Assembly (NCBI GenBank): GCA_905221605.1
Contig: CAJNDS010001813.1
Span: 62,001 to 126,000, forward strand
DNA from: Symbiodinium natans
Lineage: Eukaryota > Sar > Dinophyceae > Suessiales > Symbiodiniaceae
Reading direction: 5' to 3'
DNA: 64,000 nt
Below are positions 1 through 12,340 of this stretch, one piece after another. The translations under genes and the position numbers were made by a program. Position 1 is the stretch's first letter, and the number at the start of each line of letters is the position of its first letter. The notes below the pieces were generated by a model. The model had not been told where the DNA came from. It did not search any database and worked only from the letters and a program-made list of their open reading frames with translations.

Positions 1-1971
1 CAGTAAAGCGGTAAATTCTGGGTTCAACCGGCACAGGTGGGTTTTCGAGACGCAAACTCCCGATTTCCCGTAAAATTTGTAAAATAGTAAAATCGTAAAA
101 TCTGGGTCGGACCGGCGCAGGTGGGTTTTCGAGATGCAAACTCCCGAGTTCGCGTAAAATTAGTAAAATAGTAAAGTAGTAAAATAGTAAAATAGTAAAA
201 TAGTAAAATAGTAAAATAGTAAAATAGTAAAATCTGGGTCGGACCGGCACAGGTGGGTTTTAAGAGATGCAAACTGCTGAGCCCGTGGAGGAAATCCTAT
301 TAAAAGTAAAGAGAGAGGGAGGAATTTTCTCTGGATTTCGCGCGAAATCAGGAAAAGGGCAATTTCTGGGTCCAACCGGCACAGGTGGGTTTTCGAGATG
401 CAAACTCCCGATTTCCCGTAAAATTCGTAAAATAGTAAAATAGCAACATAGGAAAATCTGGGTCGGACCGGCACAGGTGGGTTTTCGAGATGCAAACTGC
501 TGAGCCTGTGGAGGAAATCCTATTAAAAGTAAAGAGACAGGGAGGAATTTTCTCTGGATTTCGCGCGAAATCAGTAAAGCGGTAATTTCTGGGTCCAACC
601 GGCACGGGTGGGTTTTCGAGATGCAAACTCCCGAGTTCCCGTAAAATTAGTAAAATAGTAAAATAGTAAAATCTGGGTCGGACCGGCACAGGTGGGTTTT
701 CGAGATGCAAACGGCTGAGCCCGTGGAGGAAATCCTTTCAAAAGTAAAGAGAGAGGGAGGAATTTTCTCTGGATTTCGCGCGAAATCAGGAAAAGGGCAA
801 TTTCTGGGTCCAACCGGCACAGGTGGGTTTTCGAGATGCAAACTCCCGATTTCCCGTAAAATAGTAAAATAGTAAACTAGTAAAATCTGGGTCGGACCGG
901 CGCAGGTGGGTTTTCGAGATGCAAACTGCTGAGCCCGTGGAGGAAATCCTATTAAAAGTAAAGAGACAGGGAGGAATTTTCTCTGGATAATAGAATCCTG
1001 GTCCGACATGCAAGGTTGGGTTTTCGAGATGCAAACTCCCGATTTCCCGTACAATTAGTAAAATAGTAAAATAGTAAAATAGTAAAATAGTAAAATAGTA
1101 AAATAGTAAAATCTGGGTCGGACCGGCACAGGTGGGTTTTCGAGATGCAAACTGCTGAGCCCGTGGAGGAAATCCTATTAAAAGTAAAGAGACAGGGAGG
1201 AATTTTCTCTGGATAGTAGAATCCTGGTCCGACATGCAAGGTTGGGTTTTCGAGATGCAAACTCCCGATTTCCCGTAAAATTAGTAAAATAGTAAAATAG
1301 TAAAATAGTAAAATAGTAAAATAGTAAAATAGTAAAATAGTAAAATAGTAAAATCTGGGTCGGACCGGCACAGGTGGGTTTTCGAGATGCTTACTGCTGA
1401 GCCCGTGGAGGAAATCCTATTAAAAGTAAAGAGACAGGGAGGAGTTTTCTCTGGATAATAGAATCCTGGTCCGACATGCAAGGTTGGGTTTTCGAGATGC
1501 AAACTCCCGATTTCCCGTAAAATTAGTAAAATAGTAAAATAGTAAAATCTGGGTCGGACCGGCACAGGTGGGTTTTCGAGATGCAAACTGCTGAGCCCGT
1601 GGAGGAAATCCTATTAAAAGTAAAGAGACAGGGAGGAATTTTCTCTGGATAGTAGAATCCTGGTCCGACATGCAAGGTTGGGTTTTCGAGATGCAAACTC
1701 CCGATTTCCCGTAAAATTAGTAAATTAGTAAAATAGTAAAATAGTAAAATAGTAAAATAGTAAAATCTGGGTGGGACCGGCACAGGTGGGTTTTCGAGAT
1801 GCAAACTGCTGAGCCCGTGGAGGAAATCCTATTAAAAGTAAAGAGACAGGGAGGAATTTTCTCTGGATAATAGAATCCTGGTCCGACATGCAAGGTTGGG
1901 TTTTCGAGATGCAAACTCCCGTTTTCCCGTAAAATTAGTAAAATAGTAAAATAGTAAAATAGTAAAATAGT
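1..1971 (-). repeat. Satellite A array, left arm (minus orientation)
   Basis: Tandem composite satellite. Each unit of about 220-240 bp has two halves that share the core 'tttgcatctcgaaaaccc' (seen here as its reverse complement). One half carries the 'tttcctccacgggctcagca' block. The other carries an AT-rich spacer made of a variable number of 8-bp steps (gtaaaata), about 2 to 9 copies. About eight units lie in this arm. The first three carry the palindrome GATTTCGCGCGAAATC. The five units from about 985 onward replace it with a 'gaatcctggtccgacatgc' variant, which suggests local homogenisation. Reading frames across the array are not conserved as one protein. Confidence 0.95.
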
Positions 1972-4900
1972 AAGTTTGCATCTCGAAAACCCACCTGTGC
2001 CGGTTGGAGCCAGAATTTACCGCTTTACTGATTTCGCGCGAAATCCAGAGAAAATTCCTCCCAGTCTCTTTACTTTTAATAGGATTTCCTCCACGGGCTC
2101 AGCAGTTTGCATCTCGAAAACCCACCTGTGCCGGTCCGACCCAGATTTTACTTTTTTACTATTTTACAAATTTTACGGGAAATCGGGAGTTTGCATCTCG
2201 AAAACCCGCCTGTGCCGGTTGGATCCAGAATCTACCGCTTTATTGATTTCGCGCGAAATCCAGAGAAAATTCCTCCCTCTCTCTTTACTTTTAATAGGAT
2301 TTCCTCCACGGGCTCAGCAGTTTGCATCTCGAAAACCCACCTGTGCCGGTCCGACCCAGATTTTTTTTTTCTATTTTCCTAATTTTTCGGGAAATCGGGA
2401 GTTTGCATCTCGAAAACCCGCCTGTGCCGGTTGGACCCAGATTTTACTACTTTACTATTTTACTATTTTACTAATTTTACAGGAAATCGGGAGTTTGCAT
2501 CTCGAAAACCCACCTGTGCCGGTTAGACCCCGAAATTACCGCTTTACTGATTTCGCGGGAAATCCAGAGAAAATTCCTCCCTCTCTTTTTACTTTTAATA
2601 GGATTTCCTCCACCGGCTCAGCAGTTTGCATCTCGAAAACCCACCTGTGCCGGTCCGACCCAGATTTTACTAATTTACTATTTTACTATTCTATTAATTT
2701 TACGGGAAATCAGGAGTTTGCATCTCGAAAACCCACCTGTGCCGGTTGGACCCAGAAATTACCGCTTTCCTGATTTCGCGCGAAATCCAGAGAACATTCC
2801 TCCCTATCTCTTTACTTTTAATAGGATTTCCTCCACGGGCTCAGCAGTTTGCATCGCGAAAAACCACCTGTGCCGGTCCGACCCAGATTTTACTATTTTA
2901 CTATTTTACTATTTTTATTAATTTTACGCGAACTCGGGAGTTTGCATCTCGAAAACCCACCTGCGCCGGTCCGACCCAGATTTTACTATTTTGCTATTTT
3001 ACTATTTTACGGGAAATCGGGAGTTTGCATCTCGAAAACCCACCTGTGCCGGTTGGACCCAGAAATTACCGCTTTCCTGATTTCGCGCGAAATCCAGAGA
3101 AAATTCCTCCCTCTCTCTTTACTTTTAATAGGATTTCCTCCACGGGCTCAGCAGTTTGCATCTCGAAAACCCACCTGTGCCGGTCCGACCCAGATTTTAC
3201 TATTTTACTATTTTACTATTTTACTATTTTACTAATTTTACGGGAACTCGGGAGTTTGCATCTCGAAAACCCACCTGTGCCGGTTGGACCCAGAAATTAT
3301 CGCTTTCCTGATTTCGCGCAAAATCCAGAGAAAATTCCTCCCTCTCTCTTTACTTTTAATAGGATTTCCTCCACGGGCTCAGCAGTTTGCATCTCGAAAA
3401 CCCACCTGTGCCGGTCCGACCCAGATTTTACTATTTTACTATTTTACTATTTTACTAATTTTACTAATTTTACGCGAACTCGGGAGTTTGCATCTCGAAA
3501 ACCCACCTGCGCCGGTCCGACCCAGATTTTACAATTTTGCTATTTTACTATTTTACGGGAAATCGGGAGTTTGCATCTCGAAAACCCACCTGTGCCGGTT
3601 GGACCCAGAAATTACCGCTTTCCTGATTTCGCGCGAAATCCAGAGAAAATTCCTCCCTCTCTCTTTACTTTTAAAAGGATTTCCTCCACGGGCTCAGCAG
3701 TTTGCATCTCGAAAACCCACCTGTGCCGGTTGGACCCAGATTTTACTATTTTACTATTTTACTAATTTTACGGGAACTCGGGAGTTTGCATCTCGAAAAC
3801 CCACCTGTGCCGGTTGGACCCAGAAATTATCGCTTTCCTGATTTCGCGCGAAATTCAGAGAAAATTCCTCCCTCTCTCTTTACTTTTAATAGGATTTCCT
3901 CCACGGGCTCAGCAGTTTGCATCTCGAAAACCCACCTGTGCCGGTCCGACCCAGATTTTACTATTTTACTATTTTACTATTTTACTATTTTACTAATTTA
4001 CGCGAACTCGGGAGTTTGCATCTCGAAAACCCACCTGCGCCGGTCCGACCCAGATTTTACTATTTTACTATTTTACTAATTTTACGGGAAGTCGGGAGTT
4101 TGCATCGCGAAAACCCACCTGTGCCGGTTGGACCCAGAATTTACCGCTTTACTGATTTCGCGCGAAATCCAGAGAAAATTCCTCCCTCTCTTTTTACTTT
4201 TAATAGGATTTCCTCCACGGGCTCAGCAGTTTGCATCTCGAAAACCCACCTGCGCCGGTCCGACCCAGATTTTGCTAATTTACTATTTTGCTAATATTAC
4301 GGGAAATCGGGAGTTTGCATGTCGAAAACCCACCTGTGCCGGTTGAACCCAGAATTTACCGCTTTACTGATTTCGCGCGAAATTTAGAGAAATTTCCTCC
4401 CTCTCTTTTTACTATTAATATGATTTCCTCCACGGGCTCAGCCGTTTGCATCTCGAAAACCCACCTGTGCCGGTCCGACCCAGATTTGACTACTTTTCTA
4501 TTTTACTATTTTCCTATTTTACTATTTTAGTAATTTTACAGGAAATCAGGAGTTTGCATCTCGAAAACCCACCTGTGCCGGTTGGAGCCAGAATTTACCG
4601 CTTTACTGATTTCGCGCGAAATCCAGAGAAAATTCCTCCCTCTCTCTTTACTTTTAATAGGATTTCCTCCACGGGCTCAGCAGTTTGCATCTCGAAAACC
4701 CACCTGTGCCGGTCCGACCCAGATTTTACTATTTTACTATTTTACTATTTTACTATTTTACTATTTTACGGGAAATCGGGCGTTTGCATCTCGAAAACCC
4801 GCCTGTGCCGGTTGGACCCAGATTTTACCGCTTTCCTGATTTCGCGCGAAATCCAGAGAAAATTCCTCCCTCTCTTTTTACTTTTAATAGGATTTCCTCC

Positions 4901-5455
4901 ACGGGCTCAGCAGTTTGCATCTCGAAAACCCACCTGTGCCGGTCCGACCCAGATTTTACTATTTCACTATTTTACTAATTTTACGAAAACTCGGGAGTCT
5001 GCATCTCGAAAACCCACCTGTGCCGGTTGGACCCAGAAATTACCGCTTTCCTGATTTCGCGCAAAATCCAGAGAAAATTCCTCCCTCTCTCTTTACTTTT
5101 AATAGGATTTCCTCCACGGGCTCAGCAGTTTGCATCTCGAAAACCCACCTGTGCCGGTCCGACCCAGATTTTACTATTTTACTATTTTACTATTTTACTA
5201 ATTTTACAGGAAATCGGGAGTTTGCATCTCGAAAACCCACCTGTGCCGGTTGGACCCCGAAATTACCGCTTTGCTGATTTCGCGGGAAGTCCAGAGAAAA
5301 TTCCTCCCTCTCTTTTTACTTTTCATAGGATTTCCTCCACCGGCTCAGCAGTTTGCATCTCGAAAACCTACCTTTGCATGTCGGACCCCAAGAAAGTTTG
5401 CATCTCGAAAACCCAACCTTGCATGTCGGACCCCCAATTTGCATGTCGGACAGAG
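1972..5455 (+). repeat. Satellite A array, right arm (plus orientation)
   Basis: Same satellite as 1-1971 but on the other strand, with about 14 units. The flip occurs inside an octamer spacer near 1971. Units alternate the 'ccggttgg' and 'ccggtccg' versions of the shared core. The 16-bp palindrome GATTTCGCGCGAAATC is present in most units, first at 2030-2045, with single-base variants such as those near 2552 and 3310. The last 90 bases (about 5365-5455) hold three short 'gcatgtcggac' copies that resemble the variant of the left arm, and then join satellite B directly. A 339-codon frame at 2746-3765 is a product of the repeat and not a credible gene. Confidence 0.95.
2030..2045. promoter_or_regulatory. 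Perfect 16-bp palindrome in satellite A (type copy)
   Basis: GATTTCGC/GCGAAATC is a perfect dyad. It recurs once per composite unit through the right arm (for example near 2247, 2772, 3080, 3624, 4155, 4608 and 4846) and in the first three units of the left arm. A dyad held at fixed spacing in a satellite could be a protein-binding site, but no binding protein is known from this sequence. The function is inference. Confidence 0.4.
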
Positions 5456-8400
5456 GGATCCCCTGCAAGACGCACCTTTACAGCCCAAATTAACAGGCCT
5501 GCTTTTATTTTGACCCCCATAGAAGGACTGTAAGGTCTCAGGTCTGCTTGCTCTGCGAAAAGGTTCTATGGCCCGGGCAGGCCTGTTTTTGTTTTTCCCC
5601 ATAGCAGGGCTGTAAGGTCCCACATCTGTTTGCTATGCGAAAAGGTTCTATGACCCGAATCTGGACTTGTTTGCCCCGCTCCCCAAGATAGGCCCAAGAA
5701 GTGGCCGAAAGGCCTGGACTTGTTCGCCCCGCCCCCCAAAGATGGGCCCAAGAAGTGGCCGAAATGCCTTGCCCCGCCCCCCAAGAAACCCAAAAAGTGG
5801 CCGAAATGCCTGGACTTGTTTGCCCCGCCCCCCAAGGTGGGCCCAAGAAGTGGCCGAAAGGCCTGGACTTGTTTGCCCTGCCCCCCAAAACGGCCTGGAC
5901 TTGTCCAAGATGGACCCAAGAAGTGGCCGAAAGGTTTGTGCCCATTCCATTTGCTTATGGCACCGCCCAACCACACCCCTGCAAGACGCACCTTTACAGC
6001 CCAAATTCGCAGACCTGCGTTTATTTTTGCCCCCATAGTAGGACTGTAAGGTCCCAGGTCTGCTTGCTCTGCGAAAAGGTTCTATGGCCCGGGCAGGCCT
6101 GTTTCTGTTTTTCCCCATAGCAGGGCTGTAAGGTCCCACATCTGCTTGCTATGCGAAAAGGTTCTATGACCCGAATCTGGGTTTCAAGTTATCCCCTATA
6201 CTAGGGCAGGCCTGTTTTTGTTTTTCCTCATAGTAGGGCTGTTTGGTGTTGTGAGGAAGCAGGATTTTGCAGGGTTTTTGGCTTCGAAACAACAGCCAAC
6301 AGGTTCCTTTGTCGCTCCTTGCCCATTCCATTTGCTTATGGCACCGCCCAGAAACCCAGATTCCGGCCATAGAACCTTTTCGCAGAGCAAGCAGATGTGG
6401 GACCTTACAGCCCTGCTATGGGGAAAAACAGAAACAGGCCTCCTTTCTCGCTCCTTGCCCATTCCATTTGCTTATGGCACCGCCCAACCACACCCCTCCT
6501 TTGTCGCTCCTTGCCATTGAGGCCTTCCGACTTCTTGGGCTCATCTTGGGGGGTGGGGCAAACAAGTCCACAGGCCTTTCGGTCACTTCGGGGGGCGGGG
6601 CAAACAAGTCCAAACAGCCCTACTATGGGGAGGACTTGTTTGCCCCACCCCCCAAGATGGGCCCAAGAAGTGGCCGAAAGGGCTGGACTTGTTTGCCCCA
6701 CCCCCCAAGAAGGGCCCAAGAAGTGGCCGAAAGGCCTGGACTTCTTTGCCCCGCCCCCCAACATGGACCCAAGAAGTGGCCGAAAGGCCTGGACTTGATT
6801 GCCCCACCCCCAAGATAGGCCCAAAAAGTGGGCGGAAAGGCCTGGACTTGTTTCCCCGCCCCCCAAGATGGGCCTAAGAAGTGGCCGGAAAGGCCTGGAC
6901 TTGTTTGCCCCGCCCCCCAATATAACCCAAAAAGTGGCCGAAAGGCCTGGACTTGTTTGCCCCGCCCCTTAAGGTGGGCCCAAGAAGTGGCCGAAAGGCC
7001 TGGACTTGTCCAAGATGGACCCAAGAAGTGGCCGAAAGGCCTGTGCCCATTCCATTTGCTTATGGCATCGCCCAACCACACCCCTGCAAGACGCACCTTT
7101 ACAGCCCAAATTAACAGGCCTGCTTGTATTTTTACCCCCATAGGAGGACTGCAAGGTCCCAGGTCTGCTTGCTCTGCGAAAAGGTTCCATGGCCCGGGCA
7201 GGCCTGTTTCTGTTTTTCCCCATAGCAGGGCTGTAAGGTCCCACATCTGCTTGCTATGCGAAAAGGTTCTATGACCCGAATCTGGGTTTCAAGTTATCCC
7301 CTATACTAGGGCAGGCCTGTTTTTGTTTTTCCTCATAGTAGGGCTGTTTAGGGCACAAAGAGGGTGTTGTGAGGAAGCAGGATTTTTCATGCGAAATGCA
7401 GGGTTTTTGGCTTCGAAACAACAGCCAATAGGTTCCTTTGTCGCTCCTTGCCCATTCCATTTGCTTATGGCACCGCCCAGAAACCCAGATTCCGGCCATA
7501 GAACCTTTTCGCAGAGCAAGCAGGTGTGGGACCTTACAGCCCTGCTATGGGGAAAAACAGAAACAGGCCTCCTTTCTCGCTCCTTGCCCATTCCATTTGC
7601 TTATGGCGCCGCCCAACCATGTCGCTCCTTGCCATTGAGGCCTTCCGACTTCTTGGGCTCATCTTGGGGGGTGGGGTGGGGCAAACAAGTCCAAACAGCC
7701 CTACTATGGGGAGGACTTGTTTGCCCCACCCCCCAAGATGGGCCCAAGAAGTGGCCGAAAGGGCTGGACTTGTTTGCCCCACCCCCCAAGAAGGGCCCAA
7801 GAAGTGGCCGAAAGGCCTGGACTTGTTTGCCCCGCCCCCCGAACTGGCCGACAGGCCTGTGGACTTGTTTGCCCCGCCCCCCAAGATGAGCCCAAGAAGT
7901 GGCCGGAAGGCCTGGACTTGTTTGCCCCACCCCCCAAAAAGGGCCCAAGAAGTGGCCGAAAGGCCTGGACTTGTTTGCCCCCCCCGAAGTGGCCTTGTTT
8001 GCCCTCCCCCCAAAAAAGGCCCAAGAAGTGGCCGAAAGGCCTGGACTTCTTTGCCCTGCCCCCCAACATGGACCCAAGAAGTGGCCGAAAGGCCTGGACT
8101 TGATTGCCCCGCCCCCCAAGATAGGCCCAAAAAGTGGCGGAAAGGCCTGGACTTGTTTTCCCCACCCCCCAAGATGGGCCTAAGAAGTGGCCGGAAAGGC
8201 CTGGACTTGTTTGCCCCGCCCCCCAATATAACCCAAAAAGTGGCCGAAAGGCCTGGACTTGTTTGCCCCGCCCCTTAAGGTGGGCCCAAGAAGTGGCCGA
8301 GGCCTTTCGGCCACTTCTTGGGCCCATCTTGGGGCTGGGGCAAACAAGTCCTCCCTATAGTAGGGCTGTTTGGACCCGCCCCCCCAAGTGGCCGAAAGGC

Positions 8401-11400
8401 CTCGGACTTGTTTGCCCCGCCCCCAAGGTCCCAAGAAGTGGCCGAAAGGCCTGGACTTGTTTGCCCTGCCCCCCAAAACGGCCTGGACTTGCCCAAGATG
8501 GACCCAAGAAGTGGCCGAAAGGTCTGTGCCCATTCCATTTGCTTATGGCACCGCCCAGCCACACCCCTGCAAGACGCACCTTTACAGCCCAAATTAACAG
8601 GCCTGCTTGTATTTTTACCCCCATAGGAGGACTGTAAGGTCTCAGGTCTGCTTGCTCTGCTTTTGTTTTTCCCCATAGCAGGGCTGTAAGGTCCCACATC
8701 TGCTTGCTATGCGAAAAGGTTCTATGACCCGAATCTGGACTTGTTTGCCCCGCTCCCCAAGATAGGCCCAAGAAGTGGCCGAAAGGCCTGGACTTGTTCG
8801 CCCCGCCCCCCAAAGATGACCGAAAGGCCTTGCCCCGCCCCCCAAGAAAACCCAAAAAGTGGCCGAAAGGCCTGGACTTGTTTGCCCCGCCCCCCGAGGT
8901 GGGCCCAAGAAGTGGCCGAAAGGCCTGGACTTGTTTGCCCTGCCCCCCAAAACGGCCTGGACTTGTCCAAGATGGACCCAAGAAGTGGCCGAAAGGTCTG
9001 TGCCCATTCCATTTGCTTATGGCACCGCCCAACCACACCCCTGCAAGACGCACCTTTACAGCCCAAATTCGCAGGCCTGCTTTTATTTTTGCCCCCATAG
9101 TAGGACTGTAAGGTCCCAGGTCTGCTTGCTCTGCGAAAAGGTTCTATGGCCCGGGCAGGCCTGTTTCTGTTTTTCCTAGCAGGGCTGTAAGGTCCCACAT
9201 CTGCTTGCTATGCGAAAAGGTTCTATGACCCGAATCTGGGTTTCAAGTTATCCCCTATACTAGGGCAGGCCTGTTTTTGCTTTTCCTCATAGTAGGGCTG
9301 TTTAGGGCACAAAGAGGGTGTTGTGAGGAAGCAGGATTTTTCATGCGAAATGCAGGGTTTTTGGCTTCGAAACAACAGCCAACAGGTTCCTTTGTCGCTC
9401 CTTGCCCATTCCATTTGCTTATGGCACCGCCCAGAAACCCAGATTCCGGCCATAGAACCTTTTCGCAGAGCAAGCAGATGTGGGACCTTACAGCCCTGCT
9501 ATGGGGAAAAACAGAAACAGGCCTCTTTTCTCGCTCCTTGCCCATTCCATTTGCTTATGGCACCGCCCAACCACACCCCTCCTTTGTCGTTGCCATTGAG
9601 GCCTTCCGACTTCTTGGGCTCATCTTGGGGGGTGGGGCAAACAAGTCCACAGGCCTCGGGGCAAACAAGTCCAAACAGCCCTACTATGGGACTTGTTTGC
9701 CCCACCCCCCAAGATGGGCCCAAGAAGTGGCCGAAAGGGCTGGACTTGTTTGCCCCACCCCCCAAGAAGGGCCCAAGAAGTGGCCGAAAGGCCTGGACTT
9801 GTTTGCCCCGCCCCCCGAAGTGGCCGACAGGCCTGTGGACTTGTTTGCCCCGCCCCCCAAGAAGTGGCCGGAAGAACTGGACTTGTTTGCCCCACTCCCA
9901 AAAAGGGCCCAAGAAGTGGCCGAAAGGCCTGGACTTGTTTGCCCCCCCCGAAGTGGCCTTGTTTGCCCTCCCCCCAAAAAAGGCCCAAGAAGTGGCCGAA
10001 AGGCCTGGACTTCTTTGCCCCGCCCCCCAACATGGACCCAAGAAGTGGCCGAAAGGCCTGGACTTGATTGCCCCGCCCCCCAAGATAGGCCCAAAAAGTG
10101 GCCGAAAGGCCTGGACTTGTTTTCCCCACCCCCCAAGATGGGCCTAAGAAGTGGCCGAAAGGCCTGGACTTGTCCAAGATGGACCCAAGAAGTGGCCGAA
10201 AGGCCTGTGCCCATTCCATTTGCTTATGGCACCGCCCAACCACACCCCTGCAAGACGCACCTTTACAGCCCAAATTAACAGGCCTGCTTGTATTTTTACC
10301 GACTGTAAGGTCCCAGGTCTGCTTGCTCTGCGAAAAGGTTCTATGGCCCGGGCAGGCCTGTTTGGCTGTAAGGTCCCACATCTGCTTGCTATGCGAAAAG
10401 GTTCTATGACCCGAATCTGGACTTGTTTGCCCCGCTCCCCAAGATAGGCCCAAAAAGTGGCCGAAAGGCCTGGACTTGTTCGCCCCGCCCCCCAAAGATG
10501 GGCCCAAGAAGTGGCCGAAAGGCCTTGCCCCGCCCCCAAGGTGGGCCCAAGAAGTGGCCGAAAGGCCTGGACTTGTTTGCCCTGCCCCCCAAAACGGCCT
10601 GGACTTGTCCAAGATGGACCCAAGAAGTGGCCGAAAGGTCTGTGCCCATTCCATTTGCTTATGGCACCGCCCAACCACACCCCTGCAAGACGCACCTTTA
10701 CAGCCCAAATTCGCAGGCCTGCTTGTATTTTTGCCCCCATTGTAGGACTGCAAGGTCCCAGGTCTGCTTGCTCTGCGAAAAGGTTCTATGGCCCGGGCAG
10801 GCCTGTTTCTGTTTTACCCCATAGCAGGGCTGTAAGGTCCCACATCTGCTTGCTATGCGAAAAGGCTCTATGACCCGAATCTGGGTTTCAAGTTATCCCC
10901 ATACTAGGGCAGGCCTGTTTTTGCTTTTCCTCATAGTAGGGCTGTTTAGGGCACAAAGAGGGTGTTGTGAGGAAGCAGGATTTTTCATGCGAAATGCAGG
11001 GTTTTTGGCTTCGAAACAACAGCCAACAGGTTCCTTTGTCGCTCCTTGCCCATTCCATTTGCTTATGGCACCGCCCAGAAACCCAGATTCCGGCCATAGA
11101 ACCTTTTCGCAGAGCAAGCAGATGTGGGACCTTACAGCCATGCTATGGTGAAAAACAGAAACAGGCCTCCTTTCTCGCTCCTTGCCCATTCCATTTGCTT
11201 ATTTTGTCGCTCCTTGCCATTGAGGCCTTCCGACTTCTTGGGCTCATCTTGGGGGGTGGGGCAAACAAGTCCACAGGCCTTTCGGTCATTTCGGGGGGCG
11301 GGGCAAACAAGTCCAAACAGCCCTACTATGGGGAGGACTTGTTTGCCCCACCCCCCAAGATGGGCCCAAGAAGTGGCCGAAAGGGCTGGACTTGTTTGCC

Positions 11401-12340
11401 CCACCCCCCAAGAAGGGCCCAAGAAGTGGCCGAAAGGCCTGGACTTGTTTGCCCCGCCCCCCGAACTGACCGACAGGCCTGTGGACTTGTTTGCCCCGCC
11501 CCCCAAGATGAGCCCAAGAAGTGGCCGGAAGGCCTGGACTTGTTTGCCCCACCCCCCAAAAAGGGCCCAAGAAGTGGCCGAAAGGCCTGGACTTGTTTGC
11601 CCCCCCCGAAGTGGCCTTGTTTGCCCTCCCCCCAAAAAAGGCCCAAGAAGTGGCCGAAAGGCCTGGACTTCTTTGCCCCGCCCCCCAACATGGACCCAAG
11701 AAGTGGCCGAAAGGCCTGGACTTGATTGCCCCGCCCCAAGATAGGCCCAAAAAGTGGGCGGAAAGGCCTGGACTTGTTTCCCCGCCCCCCAAGATGGGCC
11801 TAAGAAGTGGCCGGAAAGGCCTGGTTTGCACCGCCCCTTAAGGTGGGCCCAAGAAGTGGCCGAAAGGCCTGGACTTGTCCAAGATGGACCCAAGAAGCGG
11901 CCGAAAGGCCTGTGCCCATTCCATTTGCTTATGGCACCGCCCAACCACACCCCTGCAAGACGCACCTTTACAGCCCTGCTTGTATTTTTACCCCCATAGT
12001 AGGACTGCAAGGTCCCAGGTCTGCTTGCTCTGCGAAAAGGTTTTATGGCCCGGGCAGGCCTGTTTCTGTTTTTCCCCATAGCAGGGCTGTAAGGTCCCAC
12101 ATCTGCTTGCTATGCGAAAAGGTTCTATGACCCGAATCTGGACTTGTTTGCCCCGCTCCCCAAGATAGGCCCAAGAAGTGGCCGAAAGGCCTGGACTTGT
12201 TCGCCAAGATGGGCCCAAGAAGTGGCCGAAAGGCCTTGCCCCGCCCCCCAAGAAAACCCAAAAAGTGGCCAAAAGGCCTGGACTTGTTTGCCCCGCCCCC
12301 CAAGGTAGGCCCAAGAAGTGGCCGAAAGGCCTGGACTTGT
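5456..12340 (+). repeat. Satellite B, left array (plus orientation)
   Basis: GC-rich satellite. Its basic monomer is 53 bp and reads gtggccgaaaggcctggact, then ttgtttgccccgcccccca, then agatgggcccaagaa. Runs of monomers alternate with a longer module containing 'cccattccatttgctt', 'gcaagacgcacctttac' and a tandem pair of about 85-bp subrepeats ('ctgtaaggtccca...gcgaaaaggttctatg'). Higher-order blocks restart at the marker 'caagttatcccc' near 6186, 7290, 9246 and 10889, giving block lengths of roughly 1.1, 1.95, 1.65 and 1.45 kb. Open frames in all six phases follow from the repeat and are not annotated as genes. Confidence 0.95.
8282..8325. repeat. 18-bp inverted repeat at a monomer flip in satellite B
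   Basis: The arm gggcccaagaagtggccg (8282-8299) is followed after 8 bases by its exact reverse complement (8308-8325). It marks a point where two monomers meet head to head. A mirror copy sits at 12479-12522 with the complementary spacer. Confidence 0.9.

Noticed and set aside
2746-3765. 339-codon plus-strand frame in satellite A, and many shorter ones on both strands
   Set aside because: The frames simply read through the satellite unit in several phases and end wherever a unit differs. No conserved start, no domain.
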